Shown here in pieces: positions 4,143-12,651 of a stretch of 13,851 nucleotides of DNA. The position numbers and the translations under genes are program-made. The notes under the pieces were generated by a model. The model was not told the DNA's origin and made no database searches. It was given only the letters and a program-made list of their open reading frames with translations. This DNA is from Smithella sp. (lineage in GTDB: Bacteria; Desulfobacterota; Syntrophia; Syntrophales; Smithellaceae): the NCBI GenBank assembly GCA_012797505.1, contig JAAZOZ010000335.1, forward strand, positions 1-13,851, in the 5' to 3' direction. The first letter of the stretch is position 1. The number at the start of each line of letters is the position of its first letter.

Positions 4143-6653
4143 TTACGACTCGTCCGCAGGCGGACCGTTCTCTTCCCCGTTGCCGTTCGCCTCATCGGCG
4201 CCGTTGGTGTCGTCCTTGTCTTCCGATTCCGATGTCGTGCGGGCCACGCCGACGAGTTTTTCTTCCGGCGCCAGATCAATCAGTTTGACACCCTGGGTCA
4301 CACGGTGGTTCACCGGAATTTCCTGCACTTTCATCCGGATGACGTTGCCCGTGCTGGAGATGAGCATGACGTTCTCCTCGCCCTGCACCTGCAGGACGCC
4401 GGAAACATTCCCGATCTTCGGCACGGTCTTCAGGTTGATCGTTCCCTTGCCGCCCCGCGCCTGAACGCGGTATTCGTCAATCGGCGTGCATTTGCCGTAG
4501 CCGTTCTCCGAAACCGTCAGCATAAAGGTGTTTTGCGCGGGAATCTCCACGCCGATGACGTCATCGCCCTCATCGAGGTTGATGCCGCGGACGCCGCGGG
4601 CCGTGCGGCCCATGTCGCGCACGTCGTCTTCCCGGAAGCGGATCGCCATGCCCAGCCGCGAGGCCAGGAAAATATCCTGATCGCCGTTGGTCAACTGCAC
4701 ATCCACCAGTTCGTCATCGTCATCGATGGAAATGGCGATAATGCCGCCGGTGCGCGGATTGGAATAAGCCGCCAGATCGGTTTTTTTGATGATGCCTTTG
4801 CGCGTGACCATCACGACGAACTTGTCCGAAACAAATTCCTTGACCGGCAGCGTCGCGCTGACGCGCTCTCCCGGCGCCAGGCTGACCAGATTGATCATGG
4901 CCTTGCCCTTGGCCGCCCGCCCGGCCTGCGGGATCTGATACACTTTCAGCCAGTGCACTTTTCCGGCGCTGGTGAAGACCAGGAGGTAATGATGGGTGGA
5001 AGCAATGAATATTTTTTCGACAAAATCCTCCTCCTTGGTGCCCATGCCGACCTTGCCCCGCCCGCCGCGGTGCTGGCTCTTGTACAGACTGACGGCGTTG
5101 CGCTTGATGTAGCCGGCATGCGAGATGGTGACCACCATGTCTTCTTCCACGATCATGTCTTCAATGTCGATGTCTTCCGTGCCGGCGACGATTTCCGTGC
5201 GGCGCTCATCGCCGTATTTTTCCCGGATCTCTTGGAGTTCATCGACAATCACTTTCAGCACCTTTTGCGGATCGTCCAGAATGCCCGCCAGTTTGGCGAT
5301 CAGCGCCGTAACGTCCGCGTATTCCGCGTCGATCTTGTCCCGCTCCAGGCCGGTCAGCCGCTGCAGACGCATGTCCAGAATGGCTTTGGCCTGAATCTCG
5401 GACAAAGCAAACGCCGCGCACAACGCCACGGACGCATCGTTGGGGCTTTTGGCCGCCTTGATGACCTTGATGACTTCATCGATGTTGTTCAGCGCGATGA
5501 TATAGCCTTCTAAAATATGCGCCCGCTCCCGGGCGCGCGCCAGATCGAACTGTGTGCGCCGGACCACCACTTCCTGACGGAAGGCGATGAATTTCTCAAG
5601 CACCTCTTTGAGGTTGAAAACTTTCGGCCGTCCTTCGGAAATCGCCAGCATGATGATGCCAAAGGAGACTTCCATCTGCGTAAATTTGTAAAGCTGGTTC
5701 AAAATGATCGCGGAGCTTTCATCGCGCTTGAGTTCAATGACCACGCGGATGCCCTCCCGGTCCGATTCGTCGCGCAGATCGGAGATGCCGGAGATTTTCT
5801 TGTCGCGCACCAGCTCCGAAATTTTTTCAATCAGCGTCGCCTTGTTGACCTGATACGGCAATTCGGTAATGACGATGGTCTCCCGGTCGTTGCGGGCGTT
5901 CTTTTCGATGAGCGCGCGCGCCCGGATGCGGATAATGCCGCGCCCGGTTTTATAGGCGGCAAGAATTCCCTCCCGGCCGTTGATGAAGCCGGCCGTGGGG
6001 AAATCCGGGCCGGGAATGTATTTCATCAGCTCTTCCACTATCATTTTGGGATTCTGAATCAGGGCGATCGTCCCGTTGACGATTTCCGTCAGATTGTGAG
6101 GCGGAATATTGGTGGCCATGCCGACGGCGATGCCCGACGTTCCGTTCAGCAGCAGCAGGGGAAGGCGCGTCGCCAGAATCGACGGCTCCGAAAGCGATTC
6201 GTCGTAATTCGGCACAAAATCGACCGTGTCTTTCTCCAGATCGGCCAGTGCTTCATCCGAAATGCGAGCCAGGCGGCTTTCCGTGTAGCGCATGGCCGCA
6301 GGCGGATCGCCGTCGATCGATCCGAAGTTGCCCTGTCCGTCCACCAGCGTGTAGCGCATGGAGAAATCCTGCGCCATGCGGACCAGGGTGTCATAGATGG
6401 CCGCGTCGCCGTGGGGATGATATTTACCCATGATGTCGCCGACGATGCGGGCGGATTTTTTGTAGGGCTTGTTGTGGCGGTTGCCCATTTCCGACATCGC
6501 ATACAGGATGCGGCGATGCACGGGTTTGAGGCCGTCGCGCACGTCGGGAATCGCCCGACCGATAATGACGCTCATGGAGTAATCCAAGTAGGATTTCTTC
6601 ATTTCGTCTTCTATATTCACCAGGGTTTGCCTGCGGTGGATGTCTCGTTCCAT
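4143..6653 (-). CDS. gyrA: DNA gyrase subunit A
   Basis: An 836-residue GyrA, the DNA breakage-reunion subunit that with GyrB (A2B2) introduces negative supercoils using ATP. The N-terminal winged-helix core is intact, with the active-site tyrosine Y123 in AAMRYTES (E. coli Y122). The quinolone region reads HPHGDAAIYDTL (79-90). The C-terminal beta-pinwheel begins near residue 500 and carries the GyrA box QHRGGRGKVG (527-536), which separates gyrase from topoisomerase IV ParC. The last 29 residues form a low-complexity acidic Asp/Glu/Asn/Gly tail, as in enterobacterial GyrA where it tunes DNA wrapping. A84, at the E. coli Ser83 position, is alanine. AAGGA about 10 nt before the ATG at 6653 supports the start. 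It follows gyrB by 15 bp, so the two are cotranscribed, and it is followed by a strong hairpin. Confidence 0.98.
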   Translation of the reverse strand: MERDIHRRQTLVNIEDEMKKSYLDYSMSVIIGRAIPDVRDGLKPVHRRILYAMSEMGNRHNKPYKKSARIVGDIMGKYHPHGDAAIYDTLVRMAQDFSMRYTLVDGQGNFGSIDGDPPAAMRYTESRLARISDEALADLEKDTVDFVPNYDESLSEPSILATRLPLLLLNGTSGIAVGMATNIPPHNLTEIVNGTIALIQNPKMIVEELMKYIPGPDFPTAGFINGREGILAAYKTGRGIIRIRARALIEKNARNDRETIVITELPYQVNKATLIEKISELVRDKKISGISDLRDESDREGIRVVIELKRDESSAIILNQLYKFTQMEVSFGIIMLAISEGRPKVFNLKEVLEKFIAFRQEVVVRRTQFDLARARERAHILEGYIIALNNIDEVIKVIKAAKSPNDASVALCAAFALSEIQAKAILDMRLQRLTGLERDKIDAEYADVTALIAKLAGILDDPQKVLKVIVDELQEIREKYGDERRTEIVAGTEDIDIEDMIVEEDMVVTISHAGYIKRNAVSLYKSQHRGGRGKVGMGTKEEDFVEKIFIASTHHYLLVFTSAGKVHWLKVYQIPQAGRAAKGKAMINLVSLAPGERVSATLPVKEFVSDKFVVMVTRKGIIKKTDLAAYSNPRTGGIIAISIDDDDELVDVQLTNGDQDIFLASRLGMAIRFREDDVRDMGRTARGVRGINLDEGDDVIGVEIPAQNTFMLTVSENGYGKCTPIDEYRVQARGGKGTINLKTVPKIGNVSGVLQVQGEENVMLISSTGNVIRMKVQEIPVNHRVTQGVKLIDLAPEEKLVGVARTTSESEDKDDTNGADEANGNGEENGPPADES

Positions 6654-6668
6654 TTTATTTCTTCCTTC

Positions 6669-9077
6669 TTAAATATCCAAGTTGGATACATGCATGGCGT
6701 TTTGGTAAATGAACTCGCGCCGCGGCTCCACCTCGTCGCCCATCAGCGTGGTGAAAATTTCATCGGCGAGCACCGCGTCTTCGACGCCCACCTGCAGGAG
6801 GGTTCGCTTCTCGGGGTTCATGGTGGTTTCCCAGAGCTGTTCCGGATTCATTTCACCCAGACCTTTGTAACGCTGGATGGTCAGGCCTTTTTTGCCCAGG
6901 TTGATGATGTGGTCCACCAGATCCTTGGCGGTCGGGAGAGTGACCGGCTGGGCGGCATCTTCCGGTTGATCACTGTAGGGCGGTTCCCCCAGAATGGAAA
7001 CCTGCCCCATCAGATTGCGGATTTCGCCGAACTGCGGCGTACGGAAGATTTCCCGGTCGATGCAGGTGGTATGAATCGTTCCGTTATATCGAATGTCGAA
7101 AAGCATCTTGTAGCCGCCGTGATCGGGGTCCTCATCGATGCGGTAGTCCGTTACCACGTCGCTGCCCAGGGCGACAACCGTTCTGCCCGCGATTTTCAGC
7201 AGATCGCTTTCGTTTTGAAACGTCTCATCCGTCAGCGTGGGATCTCCGGCCGCAATCCGGACGACATTCCGGTCTCGATGATCTTTTTCAAAACGGTCCA
7301 GGAGGTCTTTGATGCGATTAATTTTTTTAATGATGGTCAGTAATTTGTTACCCGAAACGGGAAAAGGGCTTCCGTCCCCCATAAATAAATTCACCTTGTT
7401 CACGCCGTTTTCCAGAATGTAATTCTTCATTTGTTCTTCGTTCTGGATGTAAAACTCTTTCTTTTTGTCCACCACCTTGTACAGCGGCGGCTGCGCGATA
7501 AACAAATACCCTCTCTCAATCAATTCGCGCATCTGGCGGAAAAAGAAGGTTAAAAGCAGCGTGCGGATGTGCGATCCGTCCACGTCGGCATCCGTCATGA
7601 TGATGACTTTGTGATACCGAAGCTTGCTGACGTCATAATCGTCGGCGCCGATGCCCGCCCCGAGGGCCGTCACAATCACCTTGATTTCTTCGTTTTGCAG
7701 CATCTTGTCGAAGCGCGCTTTTTCCACATTGAGCACTTTCCCGCGCAGGGGCAGGATCGCCTGGTTTTTCCGGTCGCGTCCCTGTTTGGCCGAGCCGCCG
7801 GCCGAGTCTCCCTCCACCAGGTAAAGCTCGCTTAGGGCGGGGTCCTTTTCCTGGCAATCGGCCAGTTTTCCGGGAAGCGAGCCGACTTCCAGCGCGCTCT
7901 TGCGGCGCGTCAGTTCCCTGGCTCTTCGGGCCGCTTCGCGCGCGCGCGCGGCGTCCATGCATTTATTGAGGATCTGTCTGGCGACGGACGGGTTTTCCTC
8001 CAGATAGGATCCGATTTTCTCGTAAACGATTCCCTCCACGAGACCGCGAACATCGGAATTTCCCAGTTTGGTTTTGGTTTGCCCTTCAAACTGGGGGTTG
8101 CGGACCTTTACGCTGATGACGCAGGCCAGCCCTTCGCGCAAGTCTTCACCGCGCAGGGATTCCTTGCCGTCCTTGATGATTTTGTTGGCGGTGGCGTAAT
8201 TATTGAACACGCGGGTCAGCGCCGCGCGGAAGCCGACCATGTGCATGCCGCCTTCCACGGTATTGATGCTGTTGGCAAAGGAAAAGATGTTTTCCAGATA
8301 GCTGTCGTTGTATTGCAGGGCGACTTCCACCGAGCAATCCTCCCGGGCGCCGGTCACATAGATCGGCTCCTTGTGGAGCACTTTCTTGTTGCGGTTGATG
8401 TATTCCACAAAAGAAACAATGCCGCCTTTATAGAAAAATTCCGCCTTTTTTTCCGAGCGTTCATCCATCAGGGTGATTTTGACGCCGGAGTTGAGAAACG
8501 CCAGTTCCCGCAGGCGGTTGGCAATCACATCAAAGCTGAATTCGGTTTCTTCAAAAATTTCATCATCCGGCAAAAAAGAGACGGTGGTGCCGCGTCCCCT
8601 GCTTTTGCCGACAACCTGCAGGGGCCCGTCCGGAATGCCCCGCTTGTAGGTCTGCCGGTAAACATTCCCATCGCGTCGCACTTCCAGTTCACAGGCGCGG
8701 GAAAGCGCATTAACCACCGATACGCCGACGCCGTGCAATCCGCCGGATACCTTGTAGGTGTCGTTGTTAAATTTTCCTCCGGCGTGCAGTTTGGTCATGG
8801 CGACTTCCGCAGCCGACACGCCTTCCGTTTTATGAAGATCCACCGGAATGCCCCGGCCGTTGTCTTCCACGACAATGCTGTTATCAACCCTGATTTTCAC
8901 GGAAATGGAATCACAGAACCCCGCCGCCGCTTCGTCAATGCTGTTGTCAACAACTTCGTAAACCAGATGATGAAGACCTTCTTTGCTTGTAGAACCAATA
9001 TACATGGCCGGACGCTTGCGAACCGCTTCCAGGCCTTCTAAAACTTTAATACTGTCGGCATCGTACGTTTCTACCAT
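6669..9077 (-). CDS. gyrB: DNA gyrase subunit B
   Basis: An 802-residue GyrB, the ATPase and Toprim subunit of gyrase. The GHKL ATP site shows E41 in YEVVDNSIDEA, D72 in DNGRGIP and GGLHGVG (112-118), with the ATP-sensing QTKTKLGNSD loop (333-342, K337). The Toprim domain has EGDSAGG (422-428), PLRGKVLN and DADVDGSH (496-503) for Mg2+ binding. The C-terminus has the tail motif QRYKGLGEMNPEQLWETTM. Between Toprim and tail lies the roughly 170-residue insert typical of Gram-negative GyrB (E. coli 804 residues), unlike the shorter 640-residue Gram-positive form. The ATG at 9077 is the only reasonable start; AAGGAG lies 13 nt upstream, longer spacing than ideal. It lies 48 bp after dnaN with no recF between them, and 15 bp before gyrA. 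Confidence 0.98.
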   Translation of the reverse strand: MVETYDADSIKVLEGLEAVRKRPAMYIGSTSKEGLHHLVYEVVDNSIDEAAAGFCDSISVKIRVDNSIVVEDNGRGIPVDLHKTEGVSAAEVAMTKLHAGGKFNNDTYKVSGGLHGVGVSVVNALSRACELEVRRDGNVYRQTYKRGIPDGPLQVVGKSRGRGTTVSFLPDDEIFEETEFSFDVIANRLRELAFLNSGVKITLMDERSEKKAEFFYKGGIVSFVEYINRNKKVLHKEPIYVTGAREDCSVEVALQYNDSYLENIFSFANSINTVEGGMHMVGFRAALTRVFNNYATANKIIKDGKESLRGEDLREGLACVISVKVRNPQFEGQTKTKLGNSDVRGLVEGIVYEKIGSYLEENPSVARQILNKCMDAARAREAARRARELTRRKSALEVGSLPGKLADCQEKDPALSELYLVEGDSAGGSAKQGRDRKNQAILPLRGKVLNVEKARFDKMLQNEEIKVIVTALGAGIGADDYDVSKLRYHKVIIMTDADVDGSHIRTLLLTFFFRQMRELIERGYLFIAQPPLYKVVDKKKEFYIQNEEQMKNYILENGVNKVNLFMGDGSPFPVSGNKLLTIIKKINRIKDLLDRFEKDHRDRNVVRIAAGDPTLTDETFQNESDLLKIAGRTVVALGSDVVTDYRIDEDPDHGGYKMLFDIRYNGTIHTTCIDREIFRTPQFGEIRNLMGQVSILGEPPYSDQPEDAAQPVTLPTAKDLVDHIINLGKKGLTIQRYKGLGEMNPEQLWETTMNPEKRTLLQVGVEDAVLADEIFTTLMGDEVEPRREFIYQNAMHVSNLDI

Positions 9078-9125
9078 AACTGCTTTTTTACTCCTTCAAC
9101 CTCTTCCTTGTTCCATAAAACAAAT

Positions 9126-10238
9126 TTATATTTTTAACGGCATGACAATACATAAATAATTATCTCCCTCGGCCGGTTTAATCAGCGTCGGTTTCAAACC
9201 AACCCCCACTTCCATCACAACATTATCAACCGATATGGCCGATACGGCATCGATGACATAATTAACATTGAATCCGACATCCATATCTTCACCGGCATAT
9301 GAAATGTCAATTTCTTCCGTGGCCTCGCCTACATCCAGGTTGGTGGAATTCAACGTCATTTTATCCGCGGTAAACGATATGATCACGCCGCTGTAACGCT
9401 CGGAAGACACCACATTCATTCTCCGCAGCGCATGCAGAAACAACTCCTTATCCAGCGTCACACTGGTACCCTTTTCCGTCGGAATCACCCGTTTGTAATC
9501 AGGATATTCCGCATCCACCAGATTGATCTTTAAGATCGTATTTTCCGTTTTTACCACAAACATGTTTTTATGGACGCCGACACTGACGTTTTCATGAACA
9601 TCCGTCAGTTTTTTCACTTCCAGAAGTCCTTTGCGGGGAATGATAATTCCCTTGGCGAGTTCCGGACACGGATCGGCCGTTATGGCTTTGGCCACTGCCA
9701 GTCGATGTCCGTCCGTTGCCACCATCCGCCAGAGATGATTCTTTCCGTCGGAGGCGGTCTCCAGCAATACGCCGTTCAGGTGTTTCCTGCTTTCATCGAA
9801 GGCCATTGCAAAAGAGGTTTTACTGATCAAATCTTTCAAGACTGATCCGGGAATACTGAAAAATTCCACCTGCTGACTGTCGGCAACACTGGGAAAATCG
9901 TCCGCGGGGAGCCCCGGAATTTTATAAACGGCCCTCTGACACGTTACTTTTACAATATTGTTGGCGCTTTTGGTAAAATGGACAACATCTCCCTGAATCT
10001 CGCGAACCATTTCAAAGAGCTTTTTGGCCGACAGGGTAACTTCGCCTCTTTCCGCGATATCCGCTTCATAATCGGATATCAGACTGATCTCGCGGTCTGT
10101 GGCGATAATTTTGATCTTGTTGGATTCCGCCCTTAAAAGAACATTATTTAAAATAGGGATCGTTGTTTTTTTCTCGACAATGCCTAACGTTTTCTGAATC
10201 CCGTCCAGAAAAATATTTCTGTTCACTTTGAATTCCAT
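9126..10238 (-). CDS. dnaN: DNA polymerase III beta subunit (sliding clamp)
   Basis: A 370-residue DnaN, full length (E. coli 366). The ring-shaped dimer tethers DNA polymerase III to DNA and is the docking site for repair polymerases, MutS and Hda-like factors. Recognisable marks are the start MEFKVNRNIFLDGIQ, the domain 1 stretch TIPILNNVLLRA, ATDGHRLA near residue 175 and the C-terminus CIVMPLKI, which matches the E. coli ending with the MPM/MPL peptide-binding pocket residues. GGGAGG ends 5 nt before the ATG at 10238, a strong Shine-Dalgarno. The proposed origin unwinding tract lies immediately upstream. It is codirectional with dnaA and gyrB and likely shares transcripts with gyrB. Confidence 0.98.
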   Translation of the reverse strand: MEFKVNRNIFLDGIQKTLGIVEKKTTIPILNNVLLRAESNKIKIIATDREISLISDYEADIAERGEVTLSAKKLFEMVREIQGDVVHFTKSANNIVKVTCQRAVYKIPGLPADDFPSVADSQQVEFFSIPGSVLKDLISKTSFAMAFDESRKHLNGVLLETASDGKNHLWRMVATDGHRLAVAKAITADPCPELAKGIIIPRKGLLEVKKLTDVHENVSVGVHKNMFVVKTENTILKINLVDAEYPDYKRVIPTEKGTSVTLDKELFLHALRRMNVVSSERYSGVIISFTADKMTLNSTNLDVGEATEEIDISYAGEDMDVGFNVNYVIDAVSAISVDNVVMEVGVGLKPTLIKPAEGDNYLCIVMPLKI

Positions 10239-10249
10239 CGTCGCCTCCC

Positions 10250-10320
10250 ATTAATGTTTTTATTTTTTTCTTAATATACATAATCAGTATTAGTAATAAC
10301 GCCTGTGGATATGTGGATTG
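10250..10320. other. Proposed oriC unwinding module in the dnaA-dnaN gap
   Basis: On the plus strand the order is: an AT-rich tract (10250-10299) including TTTTTATTTTTTTC; trinucleotides TAT-TAG-TAA-TAA (10288-10299), where TAG and TAA read 3'-GAT/AAT-5' as in DnaA-trios; a GC cluster CGCC (10300-10303); then DnaA boxes TGTGGATAT (10304-10312, one mismatch to TGTGGATAA) and TGTGGATTG (10312-10320, two mismatches). This is the boxes, GC-rich cluster, trio layout described for the basal origin unwinding system of Bacillus subtilis and other bacteria. A further box-like TGTGGACAA lies at 10398-10406 within the dnaA 3' end. Assignment as oriC is inference from position and motifs. Confidence 0.65.
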
Positions 10321-10389
10321 CCTTTTATTCAGCTCTTGTTTCAATCCTTTCGGTCTTCTTCTCCTGTTGAAGAGGTGTGCAGACTCCGA

Positions 10390-11742
10390 TTAAGTTTTGT
10401 GGACAATATTATCCTCGATGTCCTGAATGGTTTTTTTGAAGGCGGCGTCCGACTCAACGGTTTTTAGAATTTTATTATTGGCATAAATCACAGTGGAATG
10501 ATCACGGCCGCCTATTTTTTGTCCGATGTCGGGGTAAGAAAGATTAGTCAGTTTCCGGGCAAGGTACATGGAGATCTGCCGGGCGAGGACCAGATTCTTG
10601 TTTTTATTGTGTGCTTTGATATCCGAAATTTTGACATTCATCTTCCCGGCGACGGTTTTAATAATTTCCTCCACACTCACTTCTTCTTTATTGTTGTGTT
10701 TAACGAGTGTTTTCAAAACTTCCTTCACCAGGTCCAGATCGATTTCCCGGTTGGTGAGGGAGGAATACGCGGATATCCGGATTAAAAATCCTTCCAGTTC
10801 GCGGATGTTGGATTCCACATGCGAGGCAATGTAATGCGTCACCGTTGGAGACAACTCCATCTTGCTCTCGTGCATTTTCTTTTCAATGATTGCAATTTTT
10901 GTTTCGATTTCGGGGGGCTGAATATCCGCGATCAGACCCCATTCAAAGCGCGATCGCAGCCGGCCTTCCAGATTTGGAATATCTTTCGGAAATTTATCCG
11001 ATGTCACAACAATCTGCTTTCCGGAGTCATGTAGCGTGTTGAAGGTATGAAAAAATTCTTCCTGCGTTCTGTCCTTGCCGGCGAGAAACTGAATGTCGTC
11101 AATCAGCAGGCATCCGATATTCCGGTATTTTTCCCGGAATTTCGGCATCCGGTCGTAGCGGATGGAATTAATCATTTCATTCATGAAGGATTCCGCCGAC
11201 ACATACATGACATTCAAATCCGGATGAGAGGCAATGGTCATCAACCCGATGGCATTGAGTAAATGGGTTTTCCCCAACCCCGAGCCTCCGTAAATGAAAA
11301 GAGGATTATAATTTTTCGCCGGCTGCTTGCCGACGGCAATGGAGGCGGCATGAGCAAACTGGTTGGAGGGGCCGACCACAAACCGGTCAAAAGTATAATG
11401 GCTGTTGAGGAAAGAAATATTTATATTTCTACCCGGCGAGGGGGATGTTGGATTTTTACCCTGTTCAAAAGGCAATACGGCCACTTCGGGCTTTTTTTCC
11501 TTATCCTTACTGAGCATAAAATCGATATCCACGCTGATTCCGACTACACTGTGCAGTGAGTTTTTAATCATGGACAAATAGTTGTCCATCAGCCAGTCCT
11601 TGAAAAATTTATTGGGTACGGACAACTGGACGCGCTTGTCTTCCATGGAGACGATTTTGATGGGTTTTATCCAGGTGTCAAAGTTCTGTTTTGACACTTT
11701 TTCCTGAATGATTTTCGTAGCTTTATCCCAGACAGATTCCAT
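10390..11742 (-). CDS. dnaA: Chromosomal replication initiator DnaA
   Basis: A 450-residue DnaA with all four domains. Domain I (1-75) begins ESVWDKATKIIQEKVSKQNFDTWIKP; domain II is a short variable linker (about 76-110). The AAA+ domain III has Walker A GGSGLGKT (152-159), Walker B LLIDDIQF (212-219) and the arginine finger in GRLRSRFEWGL (R265). Domain IV (from about 350) contains the DNA-binding helix-turn-helix and the DnaA signature LVLARQISMYLARKL...GGRDHSTV, with DHSTV at 414-418 contacting the DnaA box. ATP-DnaA assembles on oriC, melts it and loads the helicase. The ATG at 11742 has AAAGG 7 nt upstream. Its leader is only 51 bp after parB and contains a DnaA-box dyad, so it is probably autoregulated. 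Confidence 0.99.
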   Translation of the reverse strand: MESVWDKATKIIQEKVSKQNFDTWIKPIKIVSMEDKRVQLSVPNKFFKDWLMDNYLSMIKNSLHSVVGISVDIDFMLSKDKEKKPEVAVLPFEQGKNPTSPSPGRNINISFLNSHYTFDRFVVGPSNQFAHAASIAVGKQPAKNYNPLFIYGGSGLGKTHLLNAIGLMTIASHPDLNVMYVSAESFMNEMINSIRYDRMPKFREKYRNIGCLLIDDIQFLAGKDRTQEEFFHTFNTLHDSGKQIVVTSDKFPKDIPNLEGRLRSRFEWGLIADIQPPEIETKIAIIEKKMHESKMELSPTVTHYIASHVESNIRELEGFLIRISAYSSLTNREIDLDLVKEVLKTLVKHNNKEEVSVEEIIKTVAGKMNVKISDIKAHNKNKNLVLARQISMYLARKLTNLSYPDIGQKIGGRDHSTVIYANNKILKTVESDAAFKKTIQDIEDNIVHKT

Positions 11743-11764
11743 GATTAACCTTTTTCAAACAGCC

Positions 11765-11784
11765 TTATCAACAGGTGTTGATAC
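11765..11784. promoter_or_regulatory. Inverted pair of DnaA-box-like sites in the dnaA leader
   Basis: TTATCAACA (11765-11773) has one mismatch to the DnaA box TTATCCACA. Facing it, the complement of 11776-11784 reads GTATCAACA (two mismatches). Together they form the dyad TATCAAC-AGGT-GTTGATA. It sits 23-42 bp upstream of the dnaA start codon, a placement that fits DnaA autorepression or a second origin subregion. Confidence 0.55.
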
Positions 11785-11793
11785 ATTTTTTTC

Positions 11794-12651
11794 TTACAAT
11801 TCATCTAAAAGATAGCGCGCCAGACGATTCAGTTCATCCATCGTCCTGTACGAAATTTCAATAGCTCCTTTTTTGGATGACCCTTTCAACTGTACACGGG
11901 CCATACATTTTGCCGTCAATTGTTTTTCCAGATCCGCCATGTAGCGGTCTTTAACGACAGCCTTTTTTTCCGCGGGTTTCTGCTTTAACCGGTTGATCAG
12001 CTTCTCGGTTTCCCGGACGTTGAGTTCTCTTTTTAAGATCATATCCAGGGCGGCGACCTGCTCGCCCGGCGACGGCAGCGCCAGAAGGCAGCGGGCATGT
12101 CCCGACGTAATCTTTTTTTCCGTCAGGGCGGTTTTCACTTTGTCCGGCAGCTTTAAAAGGCGGACGATATTGGCAATCGTGGAGCGGTCTTTGCCGACCC
12201 GGGCGGAGATGGATTCCTGAGAAAGTTTAAAGGTTTCCATCAGTGTGACATAGGCGTCCGCCTCTTCCAGGGGGCCGAGCTCTTCGCGCAGGAGATTTTC
12301 AATCAGCGACAATTCAGCGGCTTCCACATCGGAGGCCTTACGGATCACAATCGGCACGTCTTTAAGGCCCGCCGCCTGTGCCGCGCGCCAGCGGCGCTCC
12401 CCGGCAATGATTTCATAGCCGGAATCGGCCCGGCGCACGATGATCGGTTGAATGATGCCGCTTTGCTTAACCGACGCCACCAGTTTTTTCTGGTCTTCAT
12501 CATTGAAATTTTTCCGGGGCTGCCAGCGGTTCGGCCGCAATTCCTCGATGCCGCAGGTGTTGATGGGCGCTTTCCTGCCGGCGTCTGTTTCAAGCAAATC
12601 CGAAAAAATAGCGCCGAGGCCTTTGCCCAGGGCGTCTTTTTTTTGCGCCAT
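11794..12651 (-). CDS. parB: Chromosome partitioning protein ParB (Spo0J)
   Basis: A 285-residue chromosomal ParB, a CTP-dependent DNA clamp that loads at parS, spreads and recruits SMC and ParA to segregate the origin. The N-terminus ALGKGLGAIFSD (7-18) holds the basic ParA-stimulating motif. The CTPase region shows IIQPIIVR (66-73), GERRWRAA (84-91) and ENLLREELGPLEEA (118-131). The parS-binding helix-turn-helix spans about 147-165 (ISARVGKDRSTIANIVRLL), followed by GHARCLLAL and a C-terminal dimerisation segment. The ATG at 12651 directly abuts the parA TAA with no spacer, and GAAAGG lies just before it, so translation is coupled. No clear parS palindrome was seen in this window by eye. 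dnaA follows after 51 bp in the same direction. Confidence 0.97.
   Translation of the reverse strand: MAQKKDALGKGLGAIFSDLLETDAGRKAPINTCGIEELRPNRWQPRKNFNDEDQKKLVASVKQSGIIQPIIVRRADSGYEIIAGERRWRAAQAAGLKDVPIVIRKASDVEAAELSLIENLLREELGPLEEADAYVTLMETFKLSQESISARVGKDRSTIANIVRLLKLPDKVKTALTEKKITSGHARCLLALPSPGEQVAALDMILKRELNVRETEKLINRLKQKPAEKKAVVKDRYMADLEKQLTAKCMARVQLKGSSKKGAIEISYRTMDELNRLARYLLDEL

Noticed and set aside
5517..7343. A 608-codon open frame on the plus strand opposite gyrA/gyrB
   Set aside because: It lies wholly antisense to unmistakable gyrase genes, shows no recognisable domain, and such long shadows are expected opposite codon-biased genes. The same applies to 4305-5513, 2152-3258 and 8079-9041.
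9096..9116. Six-codon frame (MEQGRG) in the dnaN-gyrB gap
   Set aside because: It has no Shine-Dalgarno and is too short to support; it might only influence gyrB translation and was not annotated.
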